This document shows, piece after piece, positions 1 through 5,828 of a stretch of DNA of 8,416 nucleotides. The position numbers and the translations under genes are program-made. The first letter of the stretch is position 1; each line of letters opens with the position of its first letter. Origin of the DNA: Gammaproteobacteria bacterium (lineage in GTDB: Bacteria > Pseudomonadota > Gammaproteobacteria > UBA12402); assembly GCA_028282395.1 (NCBI GenBank), contig JANQHY010000274.1:1-8416 (forward strand), in the 5' to 3' direction. The notes below the pieces were generated by a model. It was not told the origin of the DNA and did no database searches. It worked only from the letters and a program-made list of their open reading frames with translations.

Positions 1-1
1 G

Positions 2-475
2 GATAGTCGTGTGGTAGCATTAAACCACACTGCTGGTCTCTCTCTGCCACAACAGCTGCAGATGACACTGTTTGCTTTGGCAAACTTGCTTGATGAGAGT
101 CAGAGTTATAAAGCTGAAGCTAAACGCCTAATTCGTAGACGTTACGATATTCTTTATCAGGCTATCGGTCTGACACCGGATTATGATGAGAATAGCGTCG
201 ATTACTACACCTTAATTGATCTTGAGCAGTTGGCAAAAGCGTTACATGGTGAAGCATTTTCACAATGGTTTATTGGTCAGACCAGCGGTGCTGAATTTGT
301 CATGCGCTTGGCAGATGAGACGAGTGTGGTATTGCTACCAGGCAAGGGGTTTGATAATGATCATCCCTCTGCACGAGTTTCACTGGCAAATCTGACGGAG
401 TATGATTATCGTGCTATTGGCATCTCAGTGAAAAAAGTTATTGACGAATTTAAACAGAAGTATGATGAGAAATAA
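2..475 (+). CDS. aspD: Bifunctional aspartate aminotransferase / L-aspartate 4-decarboxylase, C-terminal part (5' truncated by window)
   Basis: Only the last ~157 residues are present. The frame is already open at base 2 and the GTG at base 11 is an internal valine, not a start. Visible family signatures are VALNHTAGLSLPQQ near the left edge, the RLIRRRY helix, VDYYTLIDLE, and VVLLPGKGFDNDHPSARVSLANL near the end. The SARVS arginine corresponds to the substrate alpha-carboxylate-binding arginine of fold-type I PLP aminotransferases. The PLP lysine lies upstream, outside the window. The family is about 530 residues long and acts in the cytoplasm, decarboxylating L-aspartate to L-alanine and CO2 with side transaminase activity. 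A DMT carrier gene follows 42 bp downstream and is probably co-transcribed. An ordinary class I/II aminotransferase is the alternative, but the NHTAGLS and GKGF motifs favour AspD. Confidence 0.82.
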   Translation, partial: DSRVVALNHTAGLSLPQQLQMTLFALANLLDESQSYKAEAKRLIRRRYDILYQAIGLTPDYDENSVDYYTLIDLEQLAKALHGEAFSQWFIGQTSGAEFVMRLADETSVVLLPGKGFDNDHPSARVSLANLTEYDYRAIGISVKKVIDEFKQKYDEK

Positions 476-507
476 TTACACTAAGCTATAAAATTTTTTT
501 ACTGCCT

Positions 508-516
508 AAGGAGAGG
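508..516 (+). promoter_or_regulatory. Strong Shine-Dalgarno for the DMT transporter
   Basis: AAGGAGAGG sits one base before the ATG at 518. Its GGAG core at 510-513 is 4 bases from the start, which fixes this ATG as the initiation codon. Confidence 0.7.
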
Positions 517-517
517 T

Positions 518-1414
518 ATGAAGAATAAGTTGTTGTTAGGAGCGCTGTGTGCAGTGTTAAGTGCCGCATTTTATGCGGTACAGACAGCAGTGATTAAAGT
601 GAATCTTCAACAGCTGTCTATTCCATTAATCGTCTTTTTCCAGAGTTTGATCTGTTTGCTATTAATTTTGCCGCTAGTATTCAGTAAAAAAAAGCAGGTG
701 CGCGCAGCGTATTGGGTCTCGTCAGAGGTTAAGCGTTATCATATTGTTCGAGCAATTTCGAGCTTGGCAATAAGTTATTTTCTATTTGCTGCGTTGCACT
801 ATATGCCGCTATTTGATTCCCTGTTGCTATTTAACGCGTTTCCTCTATTCGTACCAATTATTGCCTATTTTCTGTTGGGATTGGCGATAACTCGACTGGT
901 ATGGCTGTTTCTGCTGCTTGGATTTATCGGCATTGCCTTAGTTCTTAACCCTGATAGTAAAGTACTCTCTTTTGCTGCTGGCTTTGGGTTGCTTTCGGCA
1001 GCTTCAGCAGCGCTGACAACGGTGGCGATGAGAAAGATAGCCGTTTATGATGATGCCATTAAAAGTCTTTTTATCTATTTTGTGATCTCGACACTTATTT
1101 CTGCAGTTGTTGTTTTATCTTATTGGCATTGGAGCTCAGTTGATCTATTTAGTGTCATTGTTATTGGTGTACTCTTTTTCTTGGTACAGTATTTTTTTAC
1201 CTTATCAACAATTTATACGGCACCACAAGTCACCGCTAGTCTCTATTATTCAAACATTATTTTCTCATTAATGATTAGTTATTTTATTTTTCAGCAGGGT
1301 GCTACTGTCTATACACTTTTTGGTGTGCTGTTCATTGTTGGCGCTGGTCTGGGTGTCATCTATCTGCAGCGTAAGAAAAATTTAGCGCCAATACAGGTTA
1401 ATCCTTCTGAGTAA
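518..1414 (+). CDS. DMT superfamily (EamA-type) transporter, ten transmembrane helices
   Basis: This 298-residue, highly hydrophobic inner-membrane protein has the EamA architecture: two five-helix halves of about 140 residues each. Approximate helices are 5-26, 33-55, 74-96, 101-121, 124-145, 149-174, 181-203, 208-233, 235-258 and 266-287, followed by a short basic tail (QRKKN). The first half contains a motif around 72-121 (YHIVRAISS, ending FPLFVPIIAYFLLG) typical of DMT exporters. The substrate cannot be read from sequence; the family exports amino acids and other metabolites, usually by proton exchange. It lies directly after the aspartate decarboxylase gene, so an aspartate- or alanine-related substrate is an inference only. 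The 3' end overlaps the convergent DUF2807 gene by 17 bp. The length is normal for the family. Confidence 0.88.
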   Translation: MKNKLLLGALCAVLSAAFYAVQTAVIKVNLQQLSIPLIVFFQSLICLLLILPLVFSKKKQVRAAYWVSSEVKRYHIVRAISSLAISYFLFAALHYMPLFDSLLLFNAFPLFVPIIAYFLLGLAITRLVWLFLLLGFIGIALVLNPDSKVLSFAAGFGLLSAASAALTTVAMRKIAVYDDAIKSLFIYFVISTLISAVVVLSYWHWSSVDLFSVIVIGVLFFLVQYFFTLSTIYTAPQVTASLYYSNIIFSLMISYFIFQQGATVYTLFGVLFIVGAGLGVIYLQRKKNLAPIQVNPSE

Positions 1415-2063
1415 AGCGAAAGTTTCCTGATGCTTTAGTTTGGTTGACTTTTGGGTGACCGCTATAGTTAATGATTGTGGTGCCAGACGCTTTGATTAAC
1501 AGCTCATCAATAAAATGGCCTGAGAGATGTGTCGTGCCACTTAAATCAAGATTTGCCTTATAAGCTTTGAGCGCTTTGGCATTAATGTTGCTGTTGCCAG
1601 AACTGCGTAGCGTGAGTTTCTTCACCTGCCCGCCAAGGATAGCTTCTGTGCTGCCACTATAACGTACCATTAGCTTATCAGCATGAAGCGTTCTGTCACT
1701 AAAATAGGTATTGCCAGAGGCAGAAATTTCTCTTAATGGTTTCACTGCTGAGACATCAATAACTACCCGTTGTGTCGGATCAGGGTTAGTATTGCGGGCA
1801 ACATAGATCGATAGAGTGCCTTTTTTAACAGGAGTTTTAATATACTCTAATAGATTAGAGTCGGCGTGAATAGTGAGTGAGGGTTTGTCAGCAGCGGTGA
1901 CAATGACTTTGAAATCGCCGCTGATTGCAATGTCATCAAACGTTTGAATTTGTCGCGTTTGTGTCACAACGTTGCCATCACCTTTTATCGATTTAGCAAA
2001 ACAGGCGCTGAGTAGTGCCGCCATGGCAATAAACGTAATGCAATAGGTGGTGAGTTTTTTCAT
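1398..2063 (-). CDS. DUF2807 (head GIN domain) putative lipoprotein
   Basis: This 221-residue protein starts at an ATG preceded by a GAGGAG Shine-Dalgarno. Residues 1-21 form a lipoprotein signal peptide with a basic MKK start, a hydrophobic core and lipobox LSAC (Cys21). The residue after the cysteine is Phe rather than Asp, so Lol-dependent transfer to the outer membrane is expected. Residues ~35-215 match the DUF2807 'putative auto-transporter adhesin, head GIN' pattern: FDDIAISGDFKVIV, then repeated short beta segments with SG turns (SASGNTYF, YSGSTEAI, SSGNSNI, LSGTTHLSG, ASGTTII, ASGNFRF), suggesting a small right-handed beta-helix. The biochemical role of the family is unknown, and 'adhesin' is a family label rather than a demonstrated function. 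It is the last gene of the probable trpS-scpA-scpB operon, 33 bp after scpB. Confidence 0.85.
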   Translation of the reverse strand: MKKLTTYCITFIAMAALLSACFAKSIKGDGNVVTQTRQIQTFDDIAISGDFKVIVTAADKPSLTIHADSNLLEYIKTPVKKGTLSIYVARNTNPDPTQRVVIDVSAVKPLREISASGNTYFSDRTLHADKLMVRYSGSTEAILGGQVKKLTLRSSGNSNINAKALKAYKANLDLSGTTHLSGHFIDELLIKASGTTIINYSGHPKVNQTKASGNFRFTQKD

Positions 2064-2096
2064 CTGACTACTCCTCTCTGTGTGGTTAGATAGTGA

Positions 2097-2990
2097 TTAT
2101 TCCTGCTCGGTTGTCTCTTGCAGGAGTGTCTCTTCGCCATTCTCGGTTATCATCTCTTCATCATCAGTCACTTCCTGTTCAGTGTCTATAGAGTGGTGAT
2201 TGCTATCCGTCTCGGCAGTTGCTACGGACGCTATTTCACTGGTCTCTGTTGCGACATTGGTAGACGCTTCTAGATCTTCTTCAGCATCGATTGCTTCCTG
2301 CGACTGTTCAGTGTCTGCAGAGTGATGATTATCATCCGTCTCAATAGTTGTTGCTAATTCTATTTCGTTAGTCTCTTCTGCGACAGTAGTGGACTCTTCT
2401 GAGCGACTCTGCTCTTTCTGTTGTTCCTGCAGTGCTTCTTCCAGGTTGGCGCCGATGTTATCAAGCGAATTGATTTCTGCTAACGGTGGTAGTTCACTCA
2501 AATTCTTTAAGCCGAAGTGATCAAGAAACTGTTTTGTTGTCGCGAGTAGGGCCGGACGGCCTGGTGTATCTTTATGGCCTACTTCACGAATCCAGCCATG
2601 CTCTTCAAGCGTACGGACAATGTTACTGCTGACGCTAATGCCGCGAATGTGTTCGATTTCACCGCGAGTGATCGGCTGACGATAGGCAATCAAGGCCAGA
2701 GTTTCCATTAATGCACGTGAATAGCGAGGTGTCGGGGTTTTCCATAGCTGTTTGACCCACGGCGCCAGGTCATTATCAACACGAAATTGCCAACCACTGG
2801 CAAGGGCTTGCAGATGAATGCCGCGTTCACTGTAATCATTTTGTAGCTGAGTTAACACCTCATTGACCTGGCTAATCTCAGGACGTTCATGTTCAGCAAA
2901 TAGACCAACGATTTTGCGTGCACTTAAGGGTTGGCTAGAAGCAAATAGTAGTGCTTCGATAATCTGTGCCAGTTTGTCAGCTTCAATCAT
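2097..2990 (-). CDS. scpB: Segregation and condensation protein B, with long acidic C-terminal tail
   Basis: ScpB is the winged-helix (kite) partner of ScpA in the SMC-ScpAB condensin complex, which compacts and helps segregate the nucleoid. Residues 1-~165 carry the two winged-helix domains with family signatures: IIEALLFASSQPLS (10-23), YSRALMETLALIAYRQPITRGEIEHIRG (90-117), HGWIREVGHKDTPGRPALLATT (131-152) and FLDHFGLKNLSELPPL (155-170). Residues ~185-297 are an unusual Glu/Asp/Thr/Ser-rich, probably disordered extension containing a 43-residue tandem duplication. Without the tail the protein has an ordinary ScpB size. The ATG has a GGAGAG Shine-Dalgarno 6-11 bases upstream, inside scpA, and the start overlaps the scpA stop by 8 bp, implying translational coupling and balanced ScpA:ScpB synthesis. 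Confidence 0.95.
   Translation of the reverse strand: MIEADKLAQIIEALLFASSQPLSARKIVGLFAEHERPEISQVNEVLTQLQNDYSERGIHLQALASGWQFRVDNDLAPWVKQLWKTPTPRYSRALMETLALIAYRQPITRGEIEHIRGISVSSNIVRTLEEHGWIREVGHKDTPGRPALLATTKQFLDHFGLKNLSELPPLAEINSLDNIGANLEEALQEQQKEQSRSEESTTVAEETNEIELATTIETDDNHHSADTEQSQEAIDAEEDLEASTNVATETSEIASVATAETDSNHHSIDTEQEVTDDEEMITENGEETLLQETTEQE
2176..2400 (-). repeat. In-frame direct repeat in the scpB tail, period 129 bp (43 codons)
   Basis: Segments 2176-2271 and 2305-2400 align without gaps at an offset of exactly 129 bp. By hand I count 72 identities in 96 positions (about 75%). Each copy encodes a block of the type T-E-T/I-x-x-I with an NHHS-x-DTEQ core (residues ~221-229 and ~264-272). 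The offset is a whole number of codons, so the frame is preserved. It looks like an old tandem duplication that has since diverged. Confidence 0.8.
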
Positions 2991-3810
2991 GTTTCTCTCC
3001 GCTCGCAGGTTTTAAATAAATTGGTGCAAAAGGTTTAACCTGAATTATTTCAATTGCGCCACTACGTAGTAGCTCTAGGGTAGCGATGAAGGCTACGACT
3101 AAACCGCTCTTACCCTCTTCAGCACTAAATAGTGCTTGCAACGGTAGTGACGGCTGTTGTTGTAGCTGCTCGAGAATGGTGCTCATGCGCTCACGTACTG
3201 AAAGTGCTTCACCCATCACCCGGTGGTGCTGGTTCATTTCAGCGCGCTCCATTACCGTTTTAAAAGTCTTGATCAGGTCATGCCAGAGTAGGTCAGGGAG
3301 TGGTTGCGTCTGATCCATCTCTGGTGGTGCGGCAGTCGCAGTAAAGCTATCACGGCCAAGGATTGGTAGCTCATTGAGTTCTAATGCCACTTTTTTAAAG
3401 CGCTCATACTCCTGTAGACGTCGTACGAGTTCAGCACGAGGGTCCTCTTCGTCTTCGTTTTCACTCGCCGGTGTCGGCAACAGCATACGTGATTTGATTT
3501 CTGCTAGTAGGGCTGCCATCAGCAGGTAGTCAGCAGCAAGCTCGAGTGAATGTTTCTGCATCATCGCAATATATTCGGCGTATTGATGGGTGATCTCTGC
3601 AATGGGAATGTCGAGGATGTCAATCCGATGTTTTTTGATGAGATAGAGCAATAGATCCAGCGGTCCTTCGAAGTGATCAAGGAATACCTCAAGCGCTTCT
3701 GGCGGAATATAGAGATCTTTTGGCAGTTCAGTAAGTGGTTGCCCGGCAACCAGGGCTATCTGCTGGTTGATCTGCTCGATCTCCTGTTGTGGTTCGGTTG
3801 TATTACTCAT
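2983..3810 (-). CDS. scpA: Segregation and condensation protein A (kleisin)
   Basis: ScpA is the bacterial kleisin that bridges the SMC heads and binds ScpB. In this 275-residue protein, residues ~1-35 are an N-terminal lead (PLTELPKDLYIPPEAL). The kleisin N-domain follows with the hallmark FLDHFEGPLDLLLYLIKKHRIDILDIPIAEIT (43-73, read in parts) and the helix LELAADYLLMAALLAEIKSRMLLP (89-112). An acidic linker (116-124) and RAELVRRLQEYERFK come next. The C-terminal winged helix ends LFSAEEGKSGLVVAFIATLELLRSGAIEIIQ (228-257). It starts 2 bp after the trpS stop codon (TAG-TA-ATG) with no recognisable Shine-Dalgarno, so expression probably depends on termination-reinitiation from trpS. The presence of ScpAB implies an SMC rather than MukBEF system; the smc gene is not in the window. 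Confidence 0.95.
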   Translation of the reverse strand: MSNTTEPQQEIEQINQQIALVAGQPLTELPKDLYIPPEALEVFLDHFEGPLDLLLYLIKKHRIDILDIPIAEITHQYAEYIAMMQKHSLELAADYLLMAALLAEIKSRMLLPTPASENEDEEDPRAELVRRLQEYERFKKVALELNELPILGRDSFTATAAPPEMDQTQPLPDLLWHDLIKTFKTVMERAEMNQHHRVMGEALSVRERMSTILEQLQQQPSLPLQALFSAEEGKSGLVVAFIATLELLRSGAIEIIQVKPFAPIYLKPASGEKHD

Positions 3811-3812
3811 TA

Positions 3813-5051
3813 CTATTTGTCATGTTGCAACGACTCATAGTCGCCGCGGTTAAGCCCCATTGCTTTCTGTACCTCATCTAGTGTGTCGCGCGCCACTTCG
3901 CGAGCAGCCTCGCAGCCATTGGCGACAACACTGCGCACCAGGCCAGGATTGGCAGCAAACTCTTTAGCACGCTGCTGAATCGGCTGTTGCTCTTCGATAA
4001 TAGCATCTGCTAGCGGTTTTTTACACTCTAAGCAGCCAATTGCGGCATTACGGCAACCATGCTGTACCCACTCTTTGGTACTGTCATCAGAATAGACCTT
4101 GTGTAGCGCCCATACTGGACATTTCTCCGGCTCTCCTGGGTCACTGCGTTTTACCCGTGCTGGATCTGTTGGCATTTTACTGATTTTGTGCTGAATGTCA
4201 TCAGCACTATCACGTAAACTGATGGTATTTTGATACGATTTCGACATTTTGCGGCCGTCAAGCCCTGGTAAGGCGGAATCAGGGGTCAATAGGGGCTGCG
4301 GTTCTGGAAGAATAATTTTGCCCCCCCCTTCGAGATAGCCCAATAGCCGCTCTTTATCACTAATGCTGATATGTTGTACAGACTCAATTAGCGACTGACC
4401 AGTCTCTAGAGACTCTTGGTCGCCCTGTTCCTGCCAGGCTTTTAGTAGTTTACGATAGAGCGTCGCTGATTTTTTCCCCAGTTTAGTGATTGCGGCTAAG
4501 GCCTTCTCCTCGTAGTCGTTATCACGGCCGTAGAGATAATTAAAATGGCGCGCGACTTCACGCGTCATTTCAATATGTGAGACCTGGTCTTCACCAACAG
4601 GGACGTGGCTAGCCTTAAATATCAGAATATCTGCCGATTGCAGCAGCGGATAGCCAAGAAAGCCATATGTATGTAGGTTGCGCCCTTTGATATTGCTAAT
4701 TTGGTCTTTATAGGTCGGTACCCGTTCGAGCCAGCCTAGAGGGGTGATCATCGATAGTAGTAGATGAAGCTCGGCAATTTCAGGCACCTGAGATTGAATA
4801 AAAATATGCGCCGAGCCTGGGTTGAGCCCTACTGCTAGCCAATCAATTACCATATTCCACAGACTCTGCTCAATCACTTCCGGATTCTCATAATGGGTCG
4901 TCAGAGAGTGAAGATCTGCGACAAAAAAGAAGCACTCATATTCATGCTGCAGTTTAAGCCAGTTTTTTAAGACGCCGTGATAGTGGCCCAGGTGCAGATT
5001 GCCGGTGGTGCGCATTCCAGATAGTATGCGATTTGATAAGATTGCGCTCAA
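3813..5051 (-). CDS. trpS: Tryptophanyl-tRNA synthetase, long form with four-cysteine motif
   Basis: This class I aminoacyl-tRNA synthetase charges tRNA-Trp. I choose the TTG at 5049-5051 (412 residues) because GAGGAG lies 6 bases upstream and the product starts close to the conserved NRILSGMRTTG. The in-frame TTG at 5081 (422 residues) has no Shine-Dalgarno, and a stop lies at 5088-5090. Numbering from 5051: HIGH-type GNLHLGH at 17-23, GEDQ at 153-156, KMSKS at 268-272, C-terminal AMGL near 397-400. An insertion of about 75-85 residues (~177-262) separates the Rossmann part from KMSKS, as in other long proteobacterial TrpRS. Cysteines 311, 333, 340 and 343 have spacing C-x21-C-x6-C-x2-C, close to the iron-sulfur motif of Thermotoga TrpRS. 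It is the first gene of the trpS-scpA-scpB-DUF2807 operon. Confidence 0.95.
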   Translation of the reverse strand: MSAILSNRILSGMRTTGNLHLGHYHGVLKNWLKLQHEYECFFFVADLHSLTTHYENPEVIEQSLWNMVIDWLAVGLNPGSAHIFIQSQVPEIAELHLLLSMITPLGWLERVPTYKDQISNIKGRNLHTYGFLGYPLLQSADILIFKASHVPVGEDQVSHIEMTREVARHFNYLYGRDNDYEEKALAAITKLGKKSATLYRKLLKAWQEQGDQESLETGQSLIESVQHISISDKERLLGYLEGGGKIILPEPQPLLTPDSALPGLDGRKMSKSYQNTISLRDSADDIQHKISKMPTDPARVKRSDPGEPEKCPVWALHKVYSDDSTKEWVQHGCRNAAIGCLECKKPLADAIIEEQQPIQQRAKEFAANPGLVRSVVANGCEAAREVARDTLDEVQKAMGLNRGDYESLQHDK

Positions 5052-5057
5052 TGGTTT

Positions 5058-5063
5058 CTCCTC
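5058..5063 (-). promoter_or_regulatory. Shine-Dalgarno GAGGAG that decides the trpS TTG start
   Basis: On the minus strand GAGGAG is followed by AAACCA and then TTG (5051-5049), an optimal 6-base spacing. No ATG or GTG is available in frame between the upstream stop at 5088-5090 and the conserved core, apart from Met13, which lies inside the conserved NRILSGM stretch. Confidence 0.65.
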
Positions 5064-5084
5064 ATTAGCATTATTAGGCAAACG

Positions 5085-5105
5085 GTTTCATACAACATGT
5101 GAAAC
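5085..5105. repeat. Inverted repeat GTTTCA-N9-TGAAAC between trpS and tsaC
   Basis: Perfect 6-bp arms at 5085-5090 and 5100-5105 are separated by 9 bp, and the spacer overlaps an ACATGT palindrome (5095-5100). The repeat lies just downstream of the predicted trpS transcription start and upstream of the predicted tsaC -10 element, a position suited to an operator. No known regulator consensus is matched with confidence, and a repeat of this size can occur by chance. Confidence 0.35.
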
Positions 5106-5115
5106 ATCTGTTGAT

Positions 5116-5143
5116 AGTGTATGCTATAGTTCGCTAGTTTCAA
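5116..5143 (-). promoter_or_regulatory. Candidate sigma70 promoter for the trpS-scpAB operon
   Basis: On the minus strand a -35 box TTGAAA (5143-5138, five of six matches) is followed after 16 bp by TACACT (5121-5116, four of six). The predicted start near 5109 would leave a leader of about 58 nt before the TTG at 5051. The -10 box abuts the -10 of the divergent tsaC promoter, so the two may compete. This is based on consensus matching by eye. Confidence 0.4.
5122..5130 (+). promoter_or_regulatory. Candidate extended -10 promoter for tsaC
   Basis: TGCTATAGT matches the extended -10 form TGnTATAAT with one mismatch. No good -35 box lies 16-18 bp upstream, as is common for extended -10 promoters. 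Transcription would start near 5137, about 45 nt before the ATG at 5182. Confidence 0.42.
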
Positions 5144-5181
5144 GGGCTAAATGGCGTGATTTATAACAAAATGGTGTGGTC

Positions 5182-5796
5182 ATGAAAAGAATTGTTGATG
5201 AAGCGGTGGCACGTCTTCAGAATGGGGAGTTAGTGGTTTTGCCAACGGAATCGGTTTATGGCCTGGCTGCTGATCCGTTTAATATGACCGCGCGTGAGCG
5301 TTGGTTTGCAGTGAAGGGGCGCTCACAAAAGCAACCATTTACCATCCATATTGCTGATCAACATGAAGTTGGCGATTGGGTGACCACAATTCCGCCTGCG
5401 GCAACAAAGCTCATGACAGCATTTTGGCCAGGACCGCTAACACTGATTCTACCCGCTGCAAAGGCACAGCAGCCGCAAAGTAGTCAGGATGGCACAGTGG
5501 GTTTGCGCTGTATTGATCATCCACTGACCTCTGCGGTGATTCGTGCTTTGGGGCATGGATTGATGATGAGTTCAGCCAATCGCACGCGTCAGCCAGCGCC
5601 GGTAACCGCTGTGGAGGCACAGCAGCAACTAGGGGAAGAGGTGGCTTTGGTGGTTGATGGTGGACGTTGTCAAGAGGCACGTTCATCGACCATATTGAGT
5701 CTGGCAACAGCATCGCCACAGCTATTGCGAGAAGGGCCAATAAGTCGAGAGCAAATTGAGCAAACCTTGCAAGGCAAGGTGATTGTGCTAAAATAA
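5182..5796 (+). CDS. tsaC: L-threonylcarbamoyladenylate synthase family protein (Sua5/YrdC/YciO)
   Basis: The family makes threonylcarbamoyl-AMP from threonine, bicarbonate and ATP, the first step of t6A modification at A37 of ANN-decoding tRNAs. Taking the ATG at 5182 gives 204 residues; an in-frame GTG at 5176 adds two, and neither start has a clear Shine-Dalgarno. Visible YrdC-fold motifs are VVLPTESVYGLAADP (18-32), the catalytic KGR (45-47), WPGPLTLILP (82-91), VGLRCIDHP (106-114), SSANR (130-134), VVDGGRC (157-163) and SST (168-170). The KGR and SSAN motifs point to a TsaC/Sua5-type enzyme rather than YciO. The C-terminal Sua5 domain is absent, as expected for the short form. It is divergent from trpS, next to scpAB, and probably heads an operon with the membrane protein and purU. 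Confidence 0.85.
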   Translation: MKRIVDEAVARLQNGELVVLPTESVYGLAADPFNMTARERWFAVKGRSQKQPFTIHIADQHEVGDWVTTIPPAATKLMTAFWPGPLTLILPAAKAQQPQSSQDGTVGLRCIDHPLTSAVIRALGHGLMMSSANRTRQPAPVTAVEAQQQLGEEVALVVDGGRCQEARSSTILSLATASPQLLREGPISREQIEQTLQGKVIVLK

Positions 5797-5828
5797 AGGT
5801 CGGATTAATATAGAGCGATAGGTGAATT

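Noticed and set aside
11..475. GTG at 11 as a true start of the first gene
   Set aside because: The frame is open to the window edge and the encoded VVALNHTAG stretch is internal to the AspD family.
476..507. T-run after aspD considered as a terminator
   Set aside because: No GC-rich stem precedes the T7 run, and the following gene has its own ribosome site at only 42 bp, so read-through is more likely.
1412..1437. TAAAGC / GCTTTA inverted repeat considered as a terminator for the DMT gene
   Set aside because: The stem is only 6 bp and AT-rich with a 14-base loop, lacks an adjacent T-run, and lies in the DUF2807 coding sequence.
3086..3313. 75-codon plus-strand open frame inside scpA
   Set aside because: Its product is Ser/Cys/Arg-rich without a domain, and the strand opposite encodes the conserved ScpA C-terminus.
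5131..5140. CTAGTTT considered as part of a TrpR operator upstream of trpS
   Set aside because: Only one half-site resembles CTAGTT; the symmetric other half is missing.
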